A program made the position numbers and the translations under genes. Below the pieces are notes generated by a model. That model was not told the origin of the DNA, did not search any database, and saw only the letters and a program-made list of their open reading frames with translations. From NCBI GenBank assembly GCA_033439685.1, contig JAUEDM010000002.1:682001-746000 (forward strand): DNA of 64,000 nucleotides. The letters are read 5' to 3'. Positions 1 to 9,965 of this stretch are shown one piece after another (position 1 is the first letter of the stretch; the number at the start of each line of letters is the position of its first letter). This stretch comes from Apodospora peruviana (Eukaryota > Ascomycota > Sordariomycetes > Sordariales > Lasiosphaeriaceae).

Positions 1-379
1 CATGACCTTCGACCAGTCGGAAATTGCCCGAGGCGATGCCGGCGTTGGCGATGAAGATGTCGACGCGATCCAGCTCGGCAACGACCCGCGCGCCGAACTT
101 GAGCACGCTGTCGTAGCTGGACAGGTTGAGCGGCCAAACTTGGATGGTTTGAGGTGAACAGTTGGTGGTGGTCTCGATGTCGCGCTTTGCTTCTTCGCCT
201 CTTTCGAGGCTCCGCGAGGTGATGATCATGCGGCTGGCGCCCAGGCGGACAAAGTGCCGCGCTGCCTCCTTGCCGAGCCCCGAGTTGCCGCCTGTGATGA
301 CGATTGTCTTGCCGGCGTAGTAGCCTTTGGGGTATGGCAGGCCGTAGCTCTTGATGAATTGGCTGTAGAAGAAACCCAT
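1..379 (-). CDS. Short-chain dehydrogenase/reductase, 3' part outside window
   Basis: The reverse strand reads from ATG at 379 to the window edge without a stop, giving about 126 residues. The N-terminus MGFFYSQFIKSYGLPYPKGY is followed by the Rossmann cofactor motif TGGNSGLGKEAA near residues 24-35. An IANAG motif sits near residue 110. The motif TGxxxGxG plus NAG is the hallmark of classical SDR enzymes that use NAD(P)H to reduce carbonyls or oxidise alcohols. The catalytic Ser-Tyr-Lys part lies beyond the edge, so substrate and cofactor preference cannot be judged. The start is supported by a TATA-like element about 140 bp upstream. Related fungal proteins are often annotated as retinol-dehydrogenase-like or WW-domain-oxidoreductase-like SDRs. 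Confidence 0.85.
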   Translation of the reverse strand, partial: MGFFYSQFIKSYGLPYPKGYYAGKTIVITGGNSGLGKEAARHFVRLGASRMIITSRSLERGEEAKRDIETTTNCSPQTIQVWPLNLSSYDSVLKFGARVVAELDRVDIFIANAGIASGNFRLVEGH

Positions 380-2285
380 GATGGAGATTGGTGGTGTTCG
401 TGCTGAAGACTGGTGGGTGAGAAGGTCAAGAGGTAGAAAGTGTTTGATAAGTGGAAATGTAAATAACAAGAGAGTGATGATGAAGGAAGAAAAGGAGAGG
501 AATGGGGTGGACAGTCAGGATATATATAGGTATTGTCTTTGCAAGTTTTTGTTGTTGTTTAACTTTGGGTTCCGACTCCGTTGATAGGGGTTTGGTTTCT
601 GCGACGGATTTAAAGAGCCCACCACCATCAAAGTCCGGGCTCGGCCGGGCGGGACATGAGCCCACCAACTGTACATCGGAGAACCGTCTCTTTGAGCTGA
701 AACTGTGATTTGACAGCCCTTGCGCCTTAGCAAAATCAATATTTTTTATGAAGTTGTCTAGTATCTAGCACAAGAGCCGCCGTCATGAGCGGCAGTGGAT
801 CATTGAGCCCGGAGATTGGGTGTATTCTTCACAACTCGCATCCTTGTATATTCAGAATGCCAAATGGCGTTAACATGATCACACCCTCCCTCGCGCGTTT
901 ATTTCGCCCTTAATGAGTATTGTTCACAAGCAGTGCAACTTGTGAGCGGTATATCCTAATTAGCTCCATTATGATGCCCCCCCGGGTCGTGCGAAAGCAG
1001 AGTCCTGAAAGTTCGAGCCAACCCCACCAGTCTTCGCACAAGAACTTCCTCCCTTCCGAAACGTAGTAATTATACAGATTCTGGCAGTTGATTTCCTGCT
1101 TTTTACCTCGTAGCCACCTTTCCATACTTGTTCTGCCTTGCCACTAGACCTAGCACATGCACCTACATGAACCGTCTTCCCGGGAAGCCCGCCTGATAAG
1201 AATCATCCTGATTCTCGGTATTAAGAAATTCAGAAACCCAAGCGCCAAAAGCGATAGGCCCGGAATCATCAAATCCGGGCAAAGAAGCAGATGTGTCAGG
1301 CCCAAGACTATCAAAAGTGCTTATGGTTAGAGATTCCCAGGTAGCCAGATAACGTAATCGGTAGGTTGAGTTCCGACACCAGCAAGATAGCTGACTCCAG
1401 GAACGTATGGACCAGAGAAATGGGCGCCCTGGACCGGGCTCCAGATTAGTGACATCGGGTTCTTCGGACCCTTGTCGGCCGGGAGCACAGAGACAAGAGG
1501 TCGCATCGCAGATTGCGCATCTGTGCTCCTGCAGAACCTGACTCCCACCCGTGCCTTGTAATAGGTTCAGGTTGGCGGCTGTCAAAGGAAGATTGTCAGG
1601 CGCAGATACTGGGTTTAGATACGAGCTGGTTATGCCGATGCTTGATCTATCCAAGCTGGGGCTGCCAGGTCTTGGCTCAACCGGCTCAATGGGAATCGCC
1701 GGTCGATCTTTTGTTCTGCCCCATAATCTGGCTGGCTCTACCCGGTCTGCAGGTGAAAATGGATCGACGTAAGGCTCGGGCTCGACGCTAGTTGCCGATT
1801 GCAGACGCGTTGCGAGGTTTGATGAAGGAGTGTCACGATGCCGGTAATAATTGTCGGACCTTTGACTTTGGTAGATCAGAAAACGGATTGTCCTCCGAGA
1901 GCAGGGCTAAACAATTAAAAGGGAATTGACCTCTTAGATTTCCTCTCCCGTTCTGATGGCTTTGCTTGAGGGTCCTGGGGCGGTGCCATGTTATCTTCGT
2001 CGTTATTTTCGTTGGCACAGGTTTCGGCTAGGATGAGTTCAGTTCAATGTATATTGAGCGTGTCATGCACAATGCCCAAAAAGTAAGCAAATTGAGAGAG
2101 AGCCTCGAGAGGGGTTGGCTTGAATGTGCAGAAATGTGCATGGCTCAAGGATTCGAGAGGCATCACTTGACCCCTCCCCTTTTGCCATCCAGCGTGGTCT
2201 GGCTTCAACCCAGAAATCCAGCAGATTGACAAACTCAATCCATCAGATACAGACGGATTATCCATCAGCTGTATGATGCACCGGA
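380..2285. other. Intergenic, no recognisable gene
   Basis: The first 200 bases are the SDR upstream region. An open frame of 163 codons on the minus strand (1163-1654) has a Cys-containing peptide (HRCAICDATSCLCAPG). Its composition and lack of any known domain do not make it a convincing gene. No RNA gene or repeat was seen. Confidence 0.5.
521..528 (-). promoter_or_regulatory. TATA-like element upstream of the SDR gene
   Basis: A TATATATA stretch lies about 140 bp before the SDR start codon on the same strand, a usual distance for a fungal TATA box. Function is inferred from position only. Confidence 0.35.
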
Positions 2286-3418
2286 ATGATGGCATCTATG
2301 GCTACGACTCGAGCAGATGAAGACATCGAGCTCGATAAGCTCAGCCAGGAAGATGTGGACAGGAAACCGTGGTACTTTATTCCAATCTGGTAGTCCGTCA
2401 CGCGAAGTTGCGCTAACGGCAGACCAACCCAGGAAATATGTTGGATATAAAGCATTTGCTCTGTATATCTCGTCGAACCATGACTTTTCGTCATCAGGAG
2501 ATTCGACGGGCTCCATTGTCGAATCCTCCTGCGGTTACAAGATCAGCTAGCAGGGCTAGAGGAGGAGCTGGATTTGCTCGACGCCGAGTTTAGCAGGAAG
2601 ACCGCGAAAGACGTGGACAACGGTTCTTTCCGGAAGAACCAGGAGAGTAGAAAGGAGGTGCTTGAGAGCATAACCGCAAAGTTGGAGCGGTACGGTGCGT
2701 TACACTAAACCTAAGTAGCAACCAGACAAGTGCTGTACATGATCCTTGCCAGCTGACTACCAAGGTACCCGTGGTATTAAATCAACTCCTGATCCACTTC
2801 TTCACGTTGAAAGCGAGATCGTCAGCACCTAGGATAAAACAAAGCGAATATCAAGCGCTGGCTAGTCAACAACAAAAACCCGATACACCCCAAGGAAGTC
2901 GAATTTGTTGAAGCCGGGGACCGCATCATTGCCGCGAAAGTCTCCAAAGTCGGCGATGCGCCATCACTTCGAGCAACGGGTTTTAGCTCGAACTATGGGG
3001 CTTTTCGGGTTACTGACTAAAAAGCCAGACCTGGACGCGCTGCCGGGCGATGCCGAGATGCTGGTTGTTGGAAAGGACGAACATGTGGACGTGCTCGCAG
3101 TCGTGGCTATCCTTTTCACGGCCTCGGTGATGCTGATCGCTCCGCTCTGGATACTGGCTGTCATCGAAGATATGTTCAAGAAGCTGGGCGTTATAACCGC
3201 CTTTGTCTTTGTCTTCCTTGGCGTCCTCGTCTGGGGAATACTGGCACGCCCGTTTGAGACGTTGGCGGCGACTGCAGGGTACGTGGGCAGCTCCTGGCTT
3301 TTCCTCAAATCGTACACATGACAAATATTGACTATGGATATGCAGTTACTCGGTCGTGCTGGTGGTGTTCCTGCAGTTCAGCACGGGGCTCCAAAATGTT
3401 AGGATGGGAGGAACTTGA
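2286..3418 (+). pseudogene. DUF6594-family membrane protein, frameshifted
   Basis: Pieces in three frames together match the fungal DUF6594 layout. The N-terminal part is RKPW|KYVGYKAFALYISS, joined across an intron at 2372-2432 that has a CTAAC branch point. Then follow RRFDGLHCRILLRLQDQLAG and EEELDLLDAEF (about 2500-2700), the piece ANIKRWLVNNKNPIHPKEVEF (about 2850-2910), and three C-terminal hydrophobic helices (about 3090-3270). The last helix is completed after an intron at 3279-3345 (YSVVLVVFLQF). Frame breaks occur after SSNHDF, where one T seems to be missing, near 2835, and again near 2930-2990 before LFGLLTKKPDLDALPGD. Normal fungal introns do not explain these breaks, so the copy looks inactive. 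Sequencing error cannot be excluded. DUF6594 proteins are integral membrane proteins of unknown function. Confidence 0.7.
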
Positions 3419-3917
3419 ACTTGAAGCTGAGCGTCCTGCTTGGAGTGTGCAATAACATCTCCTACCTTCACTATTACCCTATCCACATATTGAACCATAT
3501 ACGGTAATTTGTTACCTGAGACTTGGTCACCTTAGGCCCACCGATTATAATCTTTGTTCAGTGAGAAACCTCGTAGAGATCCGGAGGATCGGAGATCATT
3601 TACACCCGTATTATTAAAGCAGTTCGGGAAGCGCCTCATGTCTCGCCTAATTATGATACAAAATTGTACACGTGCCAATCTACATGTATGCAGCTCAGCT
3701 CAGCCACCGGATGCAAATGGCCAGTCTGTGGTGAGGGGAAAAACCAGAAACCTGGCCCAGAACACACCAGGCAGCAGTCGCTTCAGCCGCATTTCAGTTT
3801 CCTGCTTGCTCTCAACATCTTCCCAACTCCATCTTTCACTCTGGAAGCTACATGTTCCTCCAAAAACAAAGACCCCTAACAACAATCCTCCGTGTCTTTA
3901 GCCTACAACACAACAAC
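3419..3917. other. Intergenic
   Basis: Spacer between the DUF6594 relic and the F-box-like gene. Nothing beyond the presumed 5' leader of the downstream gene was seen. Confidence 0.5.
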
Positions 3918-4793
3918 ATGACGACGACAACGACCAACTTCCTCTCCCTCCCCGGCGAGCTCCGCAACCGGATTTATGCGTCTGCACTCGTGATCCCCAA
4001 CGCCATCATCCTGCTCACACGCAGCACTGCTTCACGTTCCTCACGCAATAACCGCAGCAGCAGCCATAACAACAAAGGGCCGCCGTGGGTAAAACTGCAC
4101 GCCAACTTCACAGTAAACTACCACCTCACCAAACTCCCGGAATTCCGGTGCCGCGCCAACTTCCCCGACTTCTTGCCTGTCTTGCTGTTCGTCGCCAACA
4201 AACAGTTCCACGACGAGGCCTCGTCAATCTTCTACGGCAGCAACCGCTTCATGTTGGACGAGCGCCAGGACGAAGTCCTCTCTCTATTTCTTTCAAAAAT
4301 CGGTCCCAGAAACGCCTCCCTCCTTGGTAGTCTGTCCATCAATTTTCCTGGAGTATGTTTTGTGCATGAGTCACGGTCGGCAGAACAGGACGTCAATTTT
4401 GCTACTAGTGTCTGTTTCAAACGGGAGAAGATGGGGGTGGTGGAGATGATTGGGAAGTTTTGTAAAACGCTGGAGAGTTTGGAGTTGAGGGTCGCGCCGT
4501 GCGTGGCCATGGACAGCATGCTGATTTGGCCTGACGGAACGGTCGAGCCTGACCAGCTTGGTTTGGAGGTCATGAAGGCTGCTGATGAGTGCTTGAGGGA
4601 GATGTTGGGGACAACAAATGTGGACGTTGTGGTGTATTTGTATGATCCGCCTGTCAATCAACATGTCCTGGATGAGATGGAGAGACTTGGGTGGAGGACG
4701 AGATATACGAGCCTTGTGTCGAGGTTTACGGATTTGGGTAGGGCTGGGTTACATGGGGTGAATACTATTTCTAGGTCTAGGTTGGGGGGGTAA
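3918..4793 (+). CDS. F-box/2EXR-like fungal protein
   Basis: This is a single-exon gene of 291 residues. The start at 3918 was chosen because the family motif FLSLPGELRNRIYASAL follows directly (residues 8-24). An in-frame upstream ATG at 3852 would add a tail with no family character. That N-terminal motif is shared by fungal F-box-like, 2EXR and DUF7730 proteins. A second conserved stretch, FPDFLPVLLFVANKQFHDEASSIFYGSN (about residues 80-107), is the typical 'residues returned to a named structure' block of the same group. No enzyme residues are visible. Members are thought to bind proteins, perhaps as substrate adaptors of ubiquitin ligases, but this is unproven. The region between residues 40 and 60 is Ser/Asn-rich and probably disordered. 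Confidence 0.75.
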   Translation: MTTTTTNFLSLPGELRNRIYASALVIPNAIILLTRSTASRSSRNNRSSSHNNKGPPWVKLHANFTVNYHLTKLPEFRCRANFPDFLPVLLFVANKQFHDEASSIFYGSNRFMLDERQDEVLSLFLSKIGPRNASLLGSLSINFPGVCFVHESRSAEQDVNFATSVCFKREKMGVVEMIGKFCKTLESLELRVAPCVAMDSMLIWPDGTVEPDQLGLEVMKAADECLREMLGTTNVDVVVYLYDPPVNQHVLDEMERLGWRTRYTSLVSRFTDLGRAGLHGVNTISRSRLGG

Positions 4794-4890
4794 GGGGCTC
4801 GGAGGCAAATTGATGACTATATTTTACGGGTTTTGTTGGGGAAGCTGGATAATATCACGAATAACCAATGGAAGGGGGGAGGATAATTAG

Positions 4891-5230
4891 ATGGATAATG
4901 CTCAAGTATATTTGTTCTGGATCTATCTGTTCAGGATCTATCTGTTTCAAGATCTATTTCCTCGAGATCTATTTGCTCGCAGTCCAGCATGTGTGATTTG
5001 TTCAGAGTCTAGCATATGTCACCGTAGCTTCACCGAGACACTTGCATGTTCACAGTGTTCACGTGGAGTTCTTGTTGCAACTCGTGCAGTAGGTAACCAC
5101 AAACACCGTCATCTCTCTAGCATATGTCACCGTAGTTTCACCGAGACACTTGTATATTCACAGTGTTCATCCACGTGGAGTTTCTGTCACACACAACTCG
5201 TGCAGTAGGCGACTACAACACCGCCGTCTC
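4891..5230. repeat. Short tandem GATCTATYT motifs and two ~108-bp direct repeats
   Basis: From 4914 to 4975 the motif GATCTAT(C/T)T recurs four times. Then a unit beginning AGCATATGTCACCGTAG occurs at about 5012 and again at about 5120. Both copies continue through CACCGAGACACTTG, the motif CACGTGGAGTT and CAACTCGTGCAGTAGG. The copies differ by small indels and transitions. No coding function is evident. Confidence 0.75.
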
Positions 5231-5259
5231 GCTTGAGCCGACAGCAGACAGGAATGAAA

Positions 5260-5939
5260 TCACGGCAGTCGGCCCACTCGCAGACTCCCCACTCGCGATG
5301 GGGGGTGCTCAAGCAAGTGCAAGTAGTGCCACAGCATCGTCGAGGCGTCGGGTGACATGCACGACGCAAACTTCTCAAGTTGCATGTCCTGCACGCAGCA
5401 ACCAAGTTCGATCAAGTCGAAGACTTGTGCACGAACCGATGGAGCCCGTACGTCGTTTGGTTGTTGGGTAGAAGAGCACTCGTGGCGACATACCATGCCC
5501 TTGCCTTGTTCAGCAATGGCTGCGTGGTCGAGGTGGATCAGAGTACAGATCGTGTCGACTTTGTCCTCGAGACAGTCGAGACAGAGCGCGTGACCGCATG
5601 GGAGAATGTGTAATGCAGCGCGATACCAGTCGCCGCGTTTGCACACGATGCAATTCACGCCACTGACTATGCGGGCGCCCAGGGGGATGCTGAGGTGCTG
5701 CTGGTGGTTTCCGTAGTTGTGTTTGCCGTTGGAGAGGAGTTGCGGGATGATGCGTGACTGGATATAAGGCGCTGTGTCGCGGAGGCAGAAGTAGATCCTC
5801 CTCCGGTCACGTTATTGGGTTGTGCCAATCTGGTCTTCTTTCGGGCGAGGATCCTCCGACCGGCGGCTGGATTAGAGTTGTTAGTAGGATTATCCTGAGA
5901 ATCAGGAGACTCTGATCTGTCTCGCTTCCGAGAGTTCAT
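5260..5939 (-). pseudogene. RING-like zinc-binding protein with an apparent frameshift
   Basis: On the minus strand an ATG at 5939 opens a Ser/Lys-rich N-terminus (MNSRKRDRSESPDSQDN) that stays open to 5667. The conserved part lies in another frame, from about 5817. It starts RRRIYFCLRDTAPYIQSRII, then IPLGARIVSGVNCIVCKRGD and LHILPCGHALCLDCLEDKVD. The CxxC, CGH and CxxC spacing indicates a RING-type or related zinc finger, suggesting an E3 ligase or protein-binding role. Frame B has a stop just before RDRRR, so the two parts join only by an unusual intron or by a one-base indel near 5820. The stop is at 5260. It could be an active gene with a misread base; I call it broken with moderate certainty. 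Confidence 0.55.
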
Positions 5940-6851
5940 TTTGCCGACAAGGAGAAAACCGGTTTCTCTTATCAGATGCTTGTTGTTGTTTGTGTCGAGA
6001 GATGAACCTCCGTGTGTGTGACTGGAGAAACTCGAGCGTGAACTGCGTGAGCAATTTCTTCTTGGATTGTAAACGACGGGCAGAACCTTTTTTTATATAC
6101 TGGAAAGGGGTTCTCCCGCGAGGCAGAACAGTGGCCAGCGGAACTTACTGTTCGAGGGAACAATGAACAGCAATCAGGAGAAGTCACCTGTTCGTGAGAC
6201 CAATGAAAGACAACCGCATTGTATTAACCCCCGGACACTGTAAATCTCGACGTCTTCCTTTGTTCAATTTTCGACAAGGTGTAAGTTCGCATGTCAAAGA
6301 AATGAAGTAACGCCCGGAAGCTTTGCGGTGGGAGGAACTCAAAAAAACGCACACCTACCTAGGTAGAATGTTGATAGAACTATCAAGAGATAGAACGAAC
6401 TACTTGTTACCCTCAAGTCACATGAATCACGAAGGTTGTCTTATGAGCTGTTCATACACATGCCTGTTGATGATGCATGCATTCTCGCTCTGATGGAAGA
6501 AGCAACACAGGAGAACATATCAACAATTATATCTAGGTAAACCGTTATAGAGGCGAATAGAGTTTAACTAAAGATTCACAACGAAACCAAACTATCCAGT
6601 GCATTCCTTGTCTAACCATCAACCAACTTGTATAGCGGATTCCGTGAGTGCCAGTCGTGCGTAGAGAGCAAACGACGGCTATTCTAGACAAGAATTCCCA
6701 ATCCACTTACTTCCTCCGAGCAACTTGATTTTATGCAGCACTGTCTTATCTCTGAGATACAGACGCAAAGGATCTAAGTGACGTTTCTTTCGTTGGAGAC
6801 TGTTGGTGTTTATAAAATAACAGACAAACACGGTTACTAATCATGTTAAAC
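5940..6851. other. Intergenic
   Basis: AT-richer spacer between the RING-like gene and the tRNA. No domain-bearing frame or repeat was recognised. Confidence 0.5.
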
Positions 6852-6939
6852 GGTTGGGTGGCGTAATGGTAGCGTGTGGTCCTCCTAAATAAAGGGAGTT
6901 CCAAGACTGAGGTTGTGGGTTCGAGTCCCATCCCGATCG
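6852..6939 (+). tRNA. tRNA-Arg(CCU) with a 16-nt intron
   Basis: The acceptor stem pairs GGTTGGG (6852-6858) with CCCGATC (6932-6938), with G-U pairs. The D arm contains GCGTAATGGTAGCG. The anticodon stem pairs TGGTC (6877-6881) with GACTG (6905-6909). The T arm is GTGGG-TTCGAGT-CCCAT. The anticodon CCT lies at 6884-6886 and an intron of about 16 nt (6888-6903) follows position 37, the canonical place for nuclear tRNA introns. The D-arm and T-arm sequence is close to the known yeast tRNA-Arg(CCU). It decodes AGG. Confidence 0.9.
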
Positions 6940-6941
6940 TC

Positions 6942-6946
6942 TTTTT
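6942..6946 (+). terminator. RNA polymerase III terminator
   Basis: A run of five T begins three bases after the tRNA discriminator base, as expected for Pol III termination. Confidence 0.8.
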
Positions 6947-7381
6947 GAACTAAGTTGAAGTGATAATCCACTTTTCAAGCTCGCTTCAATATTTTTTATG
7001 TTCCAGAAATCGTACAACGGAGATGCAACGACCTTGGCTTCCTATATTTATGTTGAGGTTCACTCTCTTTTATGGAGTTGATTTTTGTTATCGCCCTTGC
7101 GGACGGGAGTTATTAGGTCTCTATCGAAAAGAGATTTGAAAGAAATGCGCAAAACCTCTTTTTCATGACGCGGAGACACTCCAATCTGCCCGCAAACTCT
7201 CTTACACCTCTCCAACCCCAATGAATAATACCTATTACCGCCTCCAGTGTTCACAGAAGCTATACCCAGGAAGCAACCAGTTATTATTCGTCTCCTCGTG
7301 AAACTCCGAGCGCACCTCCATCAGGTAAAGGCAATGGGCGCAGGCCTCGCTGTGCGTCATCGGCTGCCCGCCCGCATCATA
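6947..7381. other. Intergenic
   Basis: Spacer between the tRNA and the DUF4246 relic; no feature recognised. Confidence 0.5.
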
Positions 7382-7939
7382 TTAACGCTTCACCTCCCGT
7401 CTGACCATGTTAAACACTTCGGCTGGGAGTTTCGCTGCCCTGAGCTTTCCTGCGGCGATGGCTTCGTTCAGCTCCTGCTGCCTCTGTTCATCATCGTGTC
7501 CAAAAAGTAGGCCCCTTTCGAGCAAAAGCTGCGCCAGCTCGGGAGGAAATATGCTCGAACCGTCGCTCAGCTTCGCAACAGGATTACTGCTGAAGCATCA
7601 ATCAGCCCACCAAGTCGCTTGCTGGGGAGGCACGTCGGCCCTGCTGATGATGCGCGTGAACGGGTCGACCAGCCACAAGCGACGAAGCACCTGTGTCCGG
7701 GCTTGGTCGGATCTTTCAGCCGGAATCCCGAGACTTTATGATAAAAGACATTGGGAAAGGCGAGCAGGCGGCCTTCTGGAGTGGCGACGCTGCCGTAGTT
7801 TTGCACGCACGGGCTGCTGAATCCAAACTGCAGGCTCGCGCCGTAGATCTGCTCCATCCAGTGGAAGGCCCCCGGCCCGACCTGCCCTTCACTGTCCTGG
7901 TCCGCAAAGTGTGCGACGCAGAGCCCGTGAAAGCGTAGA
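7382..7939 (-). pseudogene. C-terminal fragment of a DUF4246 protein
   Basis: The minus strand shows the C-terminal third of the fungal DUF4246 family. It opens with QVGPGAFHWMEQIYGASL, then NYGSVATPEGRLLAFPNVF, then FRLKDPTKPGHR. After this point the frame must shift by one base to continue as LWLVDPFTRIISRADVPPQQ. A TGA stop at 7598-7600 interrupts WWAD*, where relatives have an open codon. The tail (LAQLLLERGLLFGHDDEQRQ) ends at a TAA at 7382. Full-length relatives are several hundred residues longer, and none of the N-terminal part is present upstream. Truncation, frameshift and stop make this a clear relic. DUF4246 proteins have no established function. Confidence 0.8.
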
Positions 7940-8137
7940 GCCAGATGGAGGTTTCAAATAATGGATGGGCGAGCCCAAACCCCAGCAGGCGGAACGTATA
8001 TTCCAGGATAAGCCCGAGTTCAAGAGGGCCCATGCCGACAATCAATGCCACGCCTTCGACAATTCCTACGACCATGGACAGAAGACGGGGCAGATCATCG
8101 CCTAAATAGATGAGGAAGGTGGCAAAATACGCCGCCG

Positions 8138-8172
<35 letters not shown>

Positions 8173-9125
8173 CGCGTGAGCAAGAAGGAGGAGGACGTGC
8201 CTTGTCCAAGAAGTGCTGTTGAGGTCGTCGGGCCCCGACCAGATGGCGCCGTTTATGTCCGAGGCCTCGTTGGTTACTTTGGAGATGCCCAGTTGGTGGG
8301 CCCAGGTACCGAAGAGCATGATGAGAATCTGCACCGCGATCTAGCCGCTTATCATGGAGTATGCTGGTAGTATGACTTGCCATGGGAGGGTTGTGGCGGT
8401 GAGCTTGACGACCAGGACCAATACCGAGGAAAGAGATACGAGATGGATGAATGTCTCACTCTGGGCGAGGGGTTTGGGCCGCAGTGCTTCCCGGAGTGTG
8501 AGATGCCGAGGGGGGTGCTCTTCAGCTGCACCTGTTGCAAGTTGTCCTGTCGGTTGAGGGTGTACGGTGACCTGCCTTCGTGTTGGTTGTTGACTCGAGG
8601 AGAAGCTGTTGCTAGTAGCAGAAGCACTCTCAGACGTAGCAGAATCCGGGTTACTTGCATTGCAGGTCGCGGAGAGCAATGCGAGCACCAACTGTTCATC
8701 CTCTGTGTATGCCTGAGCACGAAGAAGCAGCAGCGCGGCAGCAGTAGTTTGGAATCTGGCTTTCCATTTCTTGTCGTTCCAGACGTAACTACCGCCAGAC
8801 GGATTGAAGATGTGTTCGACACGAGGACCGTAGCCCTCCCGCCTGAGCTGCCATGCCATCCTGCTCAGAATAGAGAACATGATGAGCGCCTCGGCCACGC
8901 ACGCGAGCGGACTGAGTCTCCAGCAAAAGAGGAGAACAGAGCGCCGCCGACCCGGGGTGCCGACAGTGTAGATCAGGCTGCAGAGAGGTTGTGAGAGCAG
9001 ACAGAAGGTGAGCGTGAGAAAGATGCCAAAAACGCTGGCTTTGGAGAGAATTCACTGGATGTGTCGAGTATGTTGGATTCGGAATTGATTGCCAGAGACG
9101 CTGTTTGGGTTGGGACGACGTCCAT
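7940..9125 (-). pseudogene. Polytopic membrane protein, interrupted by a stop, a frame break and a 34-G run
   Basis: From ATG at 9125 the frame MDVVPTQTASLAINSES runs into a second frame with hydrophobic helices (SVFGIFLTLTFCLLSQPLCS). It then continues as LIMFSILSRMAWQLRREGYG, PRVEHIFNPSGGSYVWNDKK and a further helix HLVSLSSVLVLVVKLTATTL. A TAG (SG*IAVQIL, near 8342) interrupts the next helix; W->stop by G-to-A is likely. After FGTWAHQLGISKVTNEASDI the gene meets a 34-base G run that would encode polyproline, then resumes with AAYFATFLIYLGDDLPRLLS and LGFGLAHPLFETSIWLYAF. At least six hydrophobic segments are visible. I do not recognise the family. It directly abuts the DUF4246 fragment on the same strand. 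Confidence 0.6.
8139..8172. repeat. 34-bp G homopolymer
   Basis: An uninterrupted run of 34 G lies inside the decayed membrane-protein frame. The exact count in a read-derived assembly is uncertain. Confidence 0.9.
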
Positions 9126-9965
9126 CATTCAACTTGCCATGTTATGTATTTGAATCATAGGCTCAGGTCGAGATGAGTGAAATGAAAGCGTGGGGGGGCG
9201 GACGAGCAATGCGAGCAAAGGTGCAAAAGAATGGATTGGTAGTGAGGATGATGCCCAGCCCAAAAGGCCTGGCGCTCTGAGAAATGGTGAAATGCAGTGC
9301 ATAAAGAGGTCCGTGCTCGTGGTGACTGACAGAACGACCCGGGGATAGATAATGAGCAGCCACGACCCGCTGGCCATCCTCGTGATATCCTTCCGGCTCC
9401 CAAACGTGCCTGCCAAACGTGCCTCCCAAACCCAAGAAGCTTCCAACCTTTGCCCGAACCTGCCGAAACCTACCGAATCTCCCTAAGTCTATGACGCCAC
9501 CGTGGAGATTCTGCCAGATGACTCCAAAAGAACCCGCCCGCCCGAAAGCGCCATGGTGTTTCACGTGAGGAACGAGGGATCGCTTTAGCTGCCAGCTCTC
9601 TTAACCGCCCTACACCTCGGCAATAACTGGCATAGACAGGCAGGCTGGACGCCAATTCCAATTGGAAAAATAACCGGTACAACAGGCCAAAAAAGTGCGG
9701 ATCCGCATCGTTCTCACGCTTCAAAAACAAGGAATGTCTGATTCGCCGACGCAGGCGAAGATAGAATTCGCTGCAACCCGGTTACAAACTCCATGAAAGA
9801 CGGTCTGGTGTAAAATAGAAGCACTTCAGGGCAATTCGAGTGGCTTTGCTCAGCCGCGCACGTGGTTGAGTTATGACGACGTTCAGTGAAAACTCTGCTT
9901 CTGCCTGCCAGCCTAGTAGTTGATGTGATCTTCCAACATTCCAACTCCATCACGAATATCACGAT
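9126..9965. other. Intergenic
   Basis: Spacer between the divergent membrane-protein relic and HET relic. Imperfect short duplications such as CAAACGTGCCTSCCAAACGTGCC and CCGAAACC-type steps occur near 9400-9480. No gene recognised. Confidence 0.45.

Noticed and set aside
1163..1654. 163-codon minus-strand frame as a zinc-binding protein
   Set aside because: Cys spacing fits no known finger, and flanking sequence lacks supporting exons.
6746..6931. Minus-strand frame MGLEPTTSVLELPLF...
   Set aside because: Well-known spurious translation opposite a tRNA T arm; the tRNA is the real feature.
8110..8370. Plus-strand frame with poly-Gly
   Set aside because: Created by the G34 homopolymer; the other strand has membrane-protein helices.
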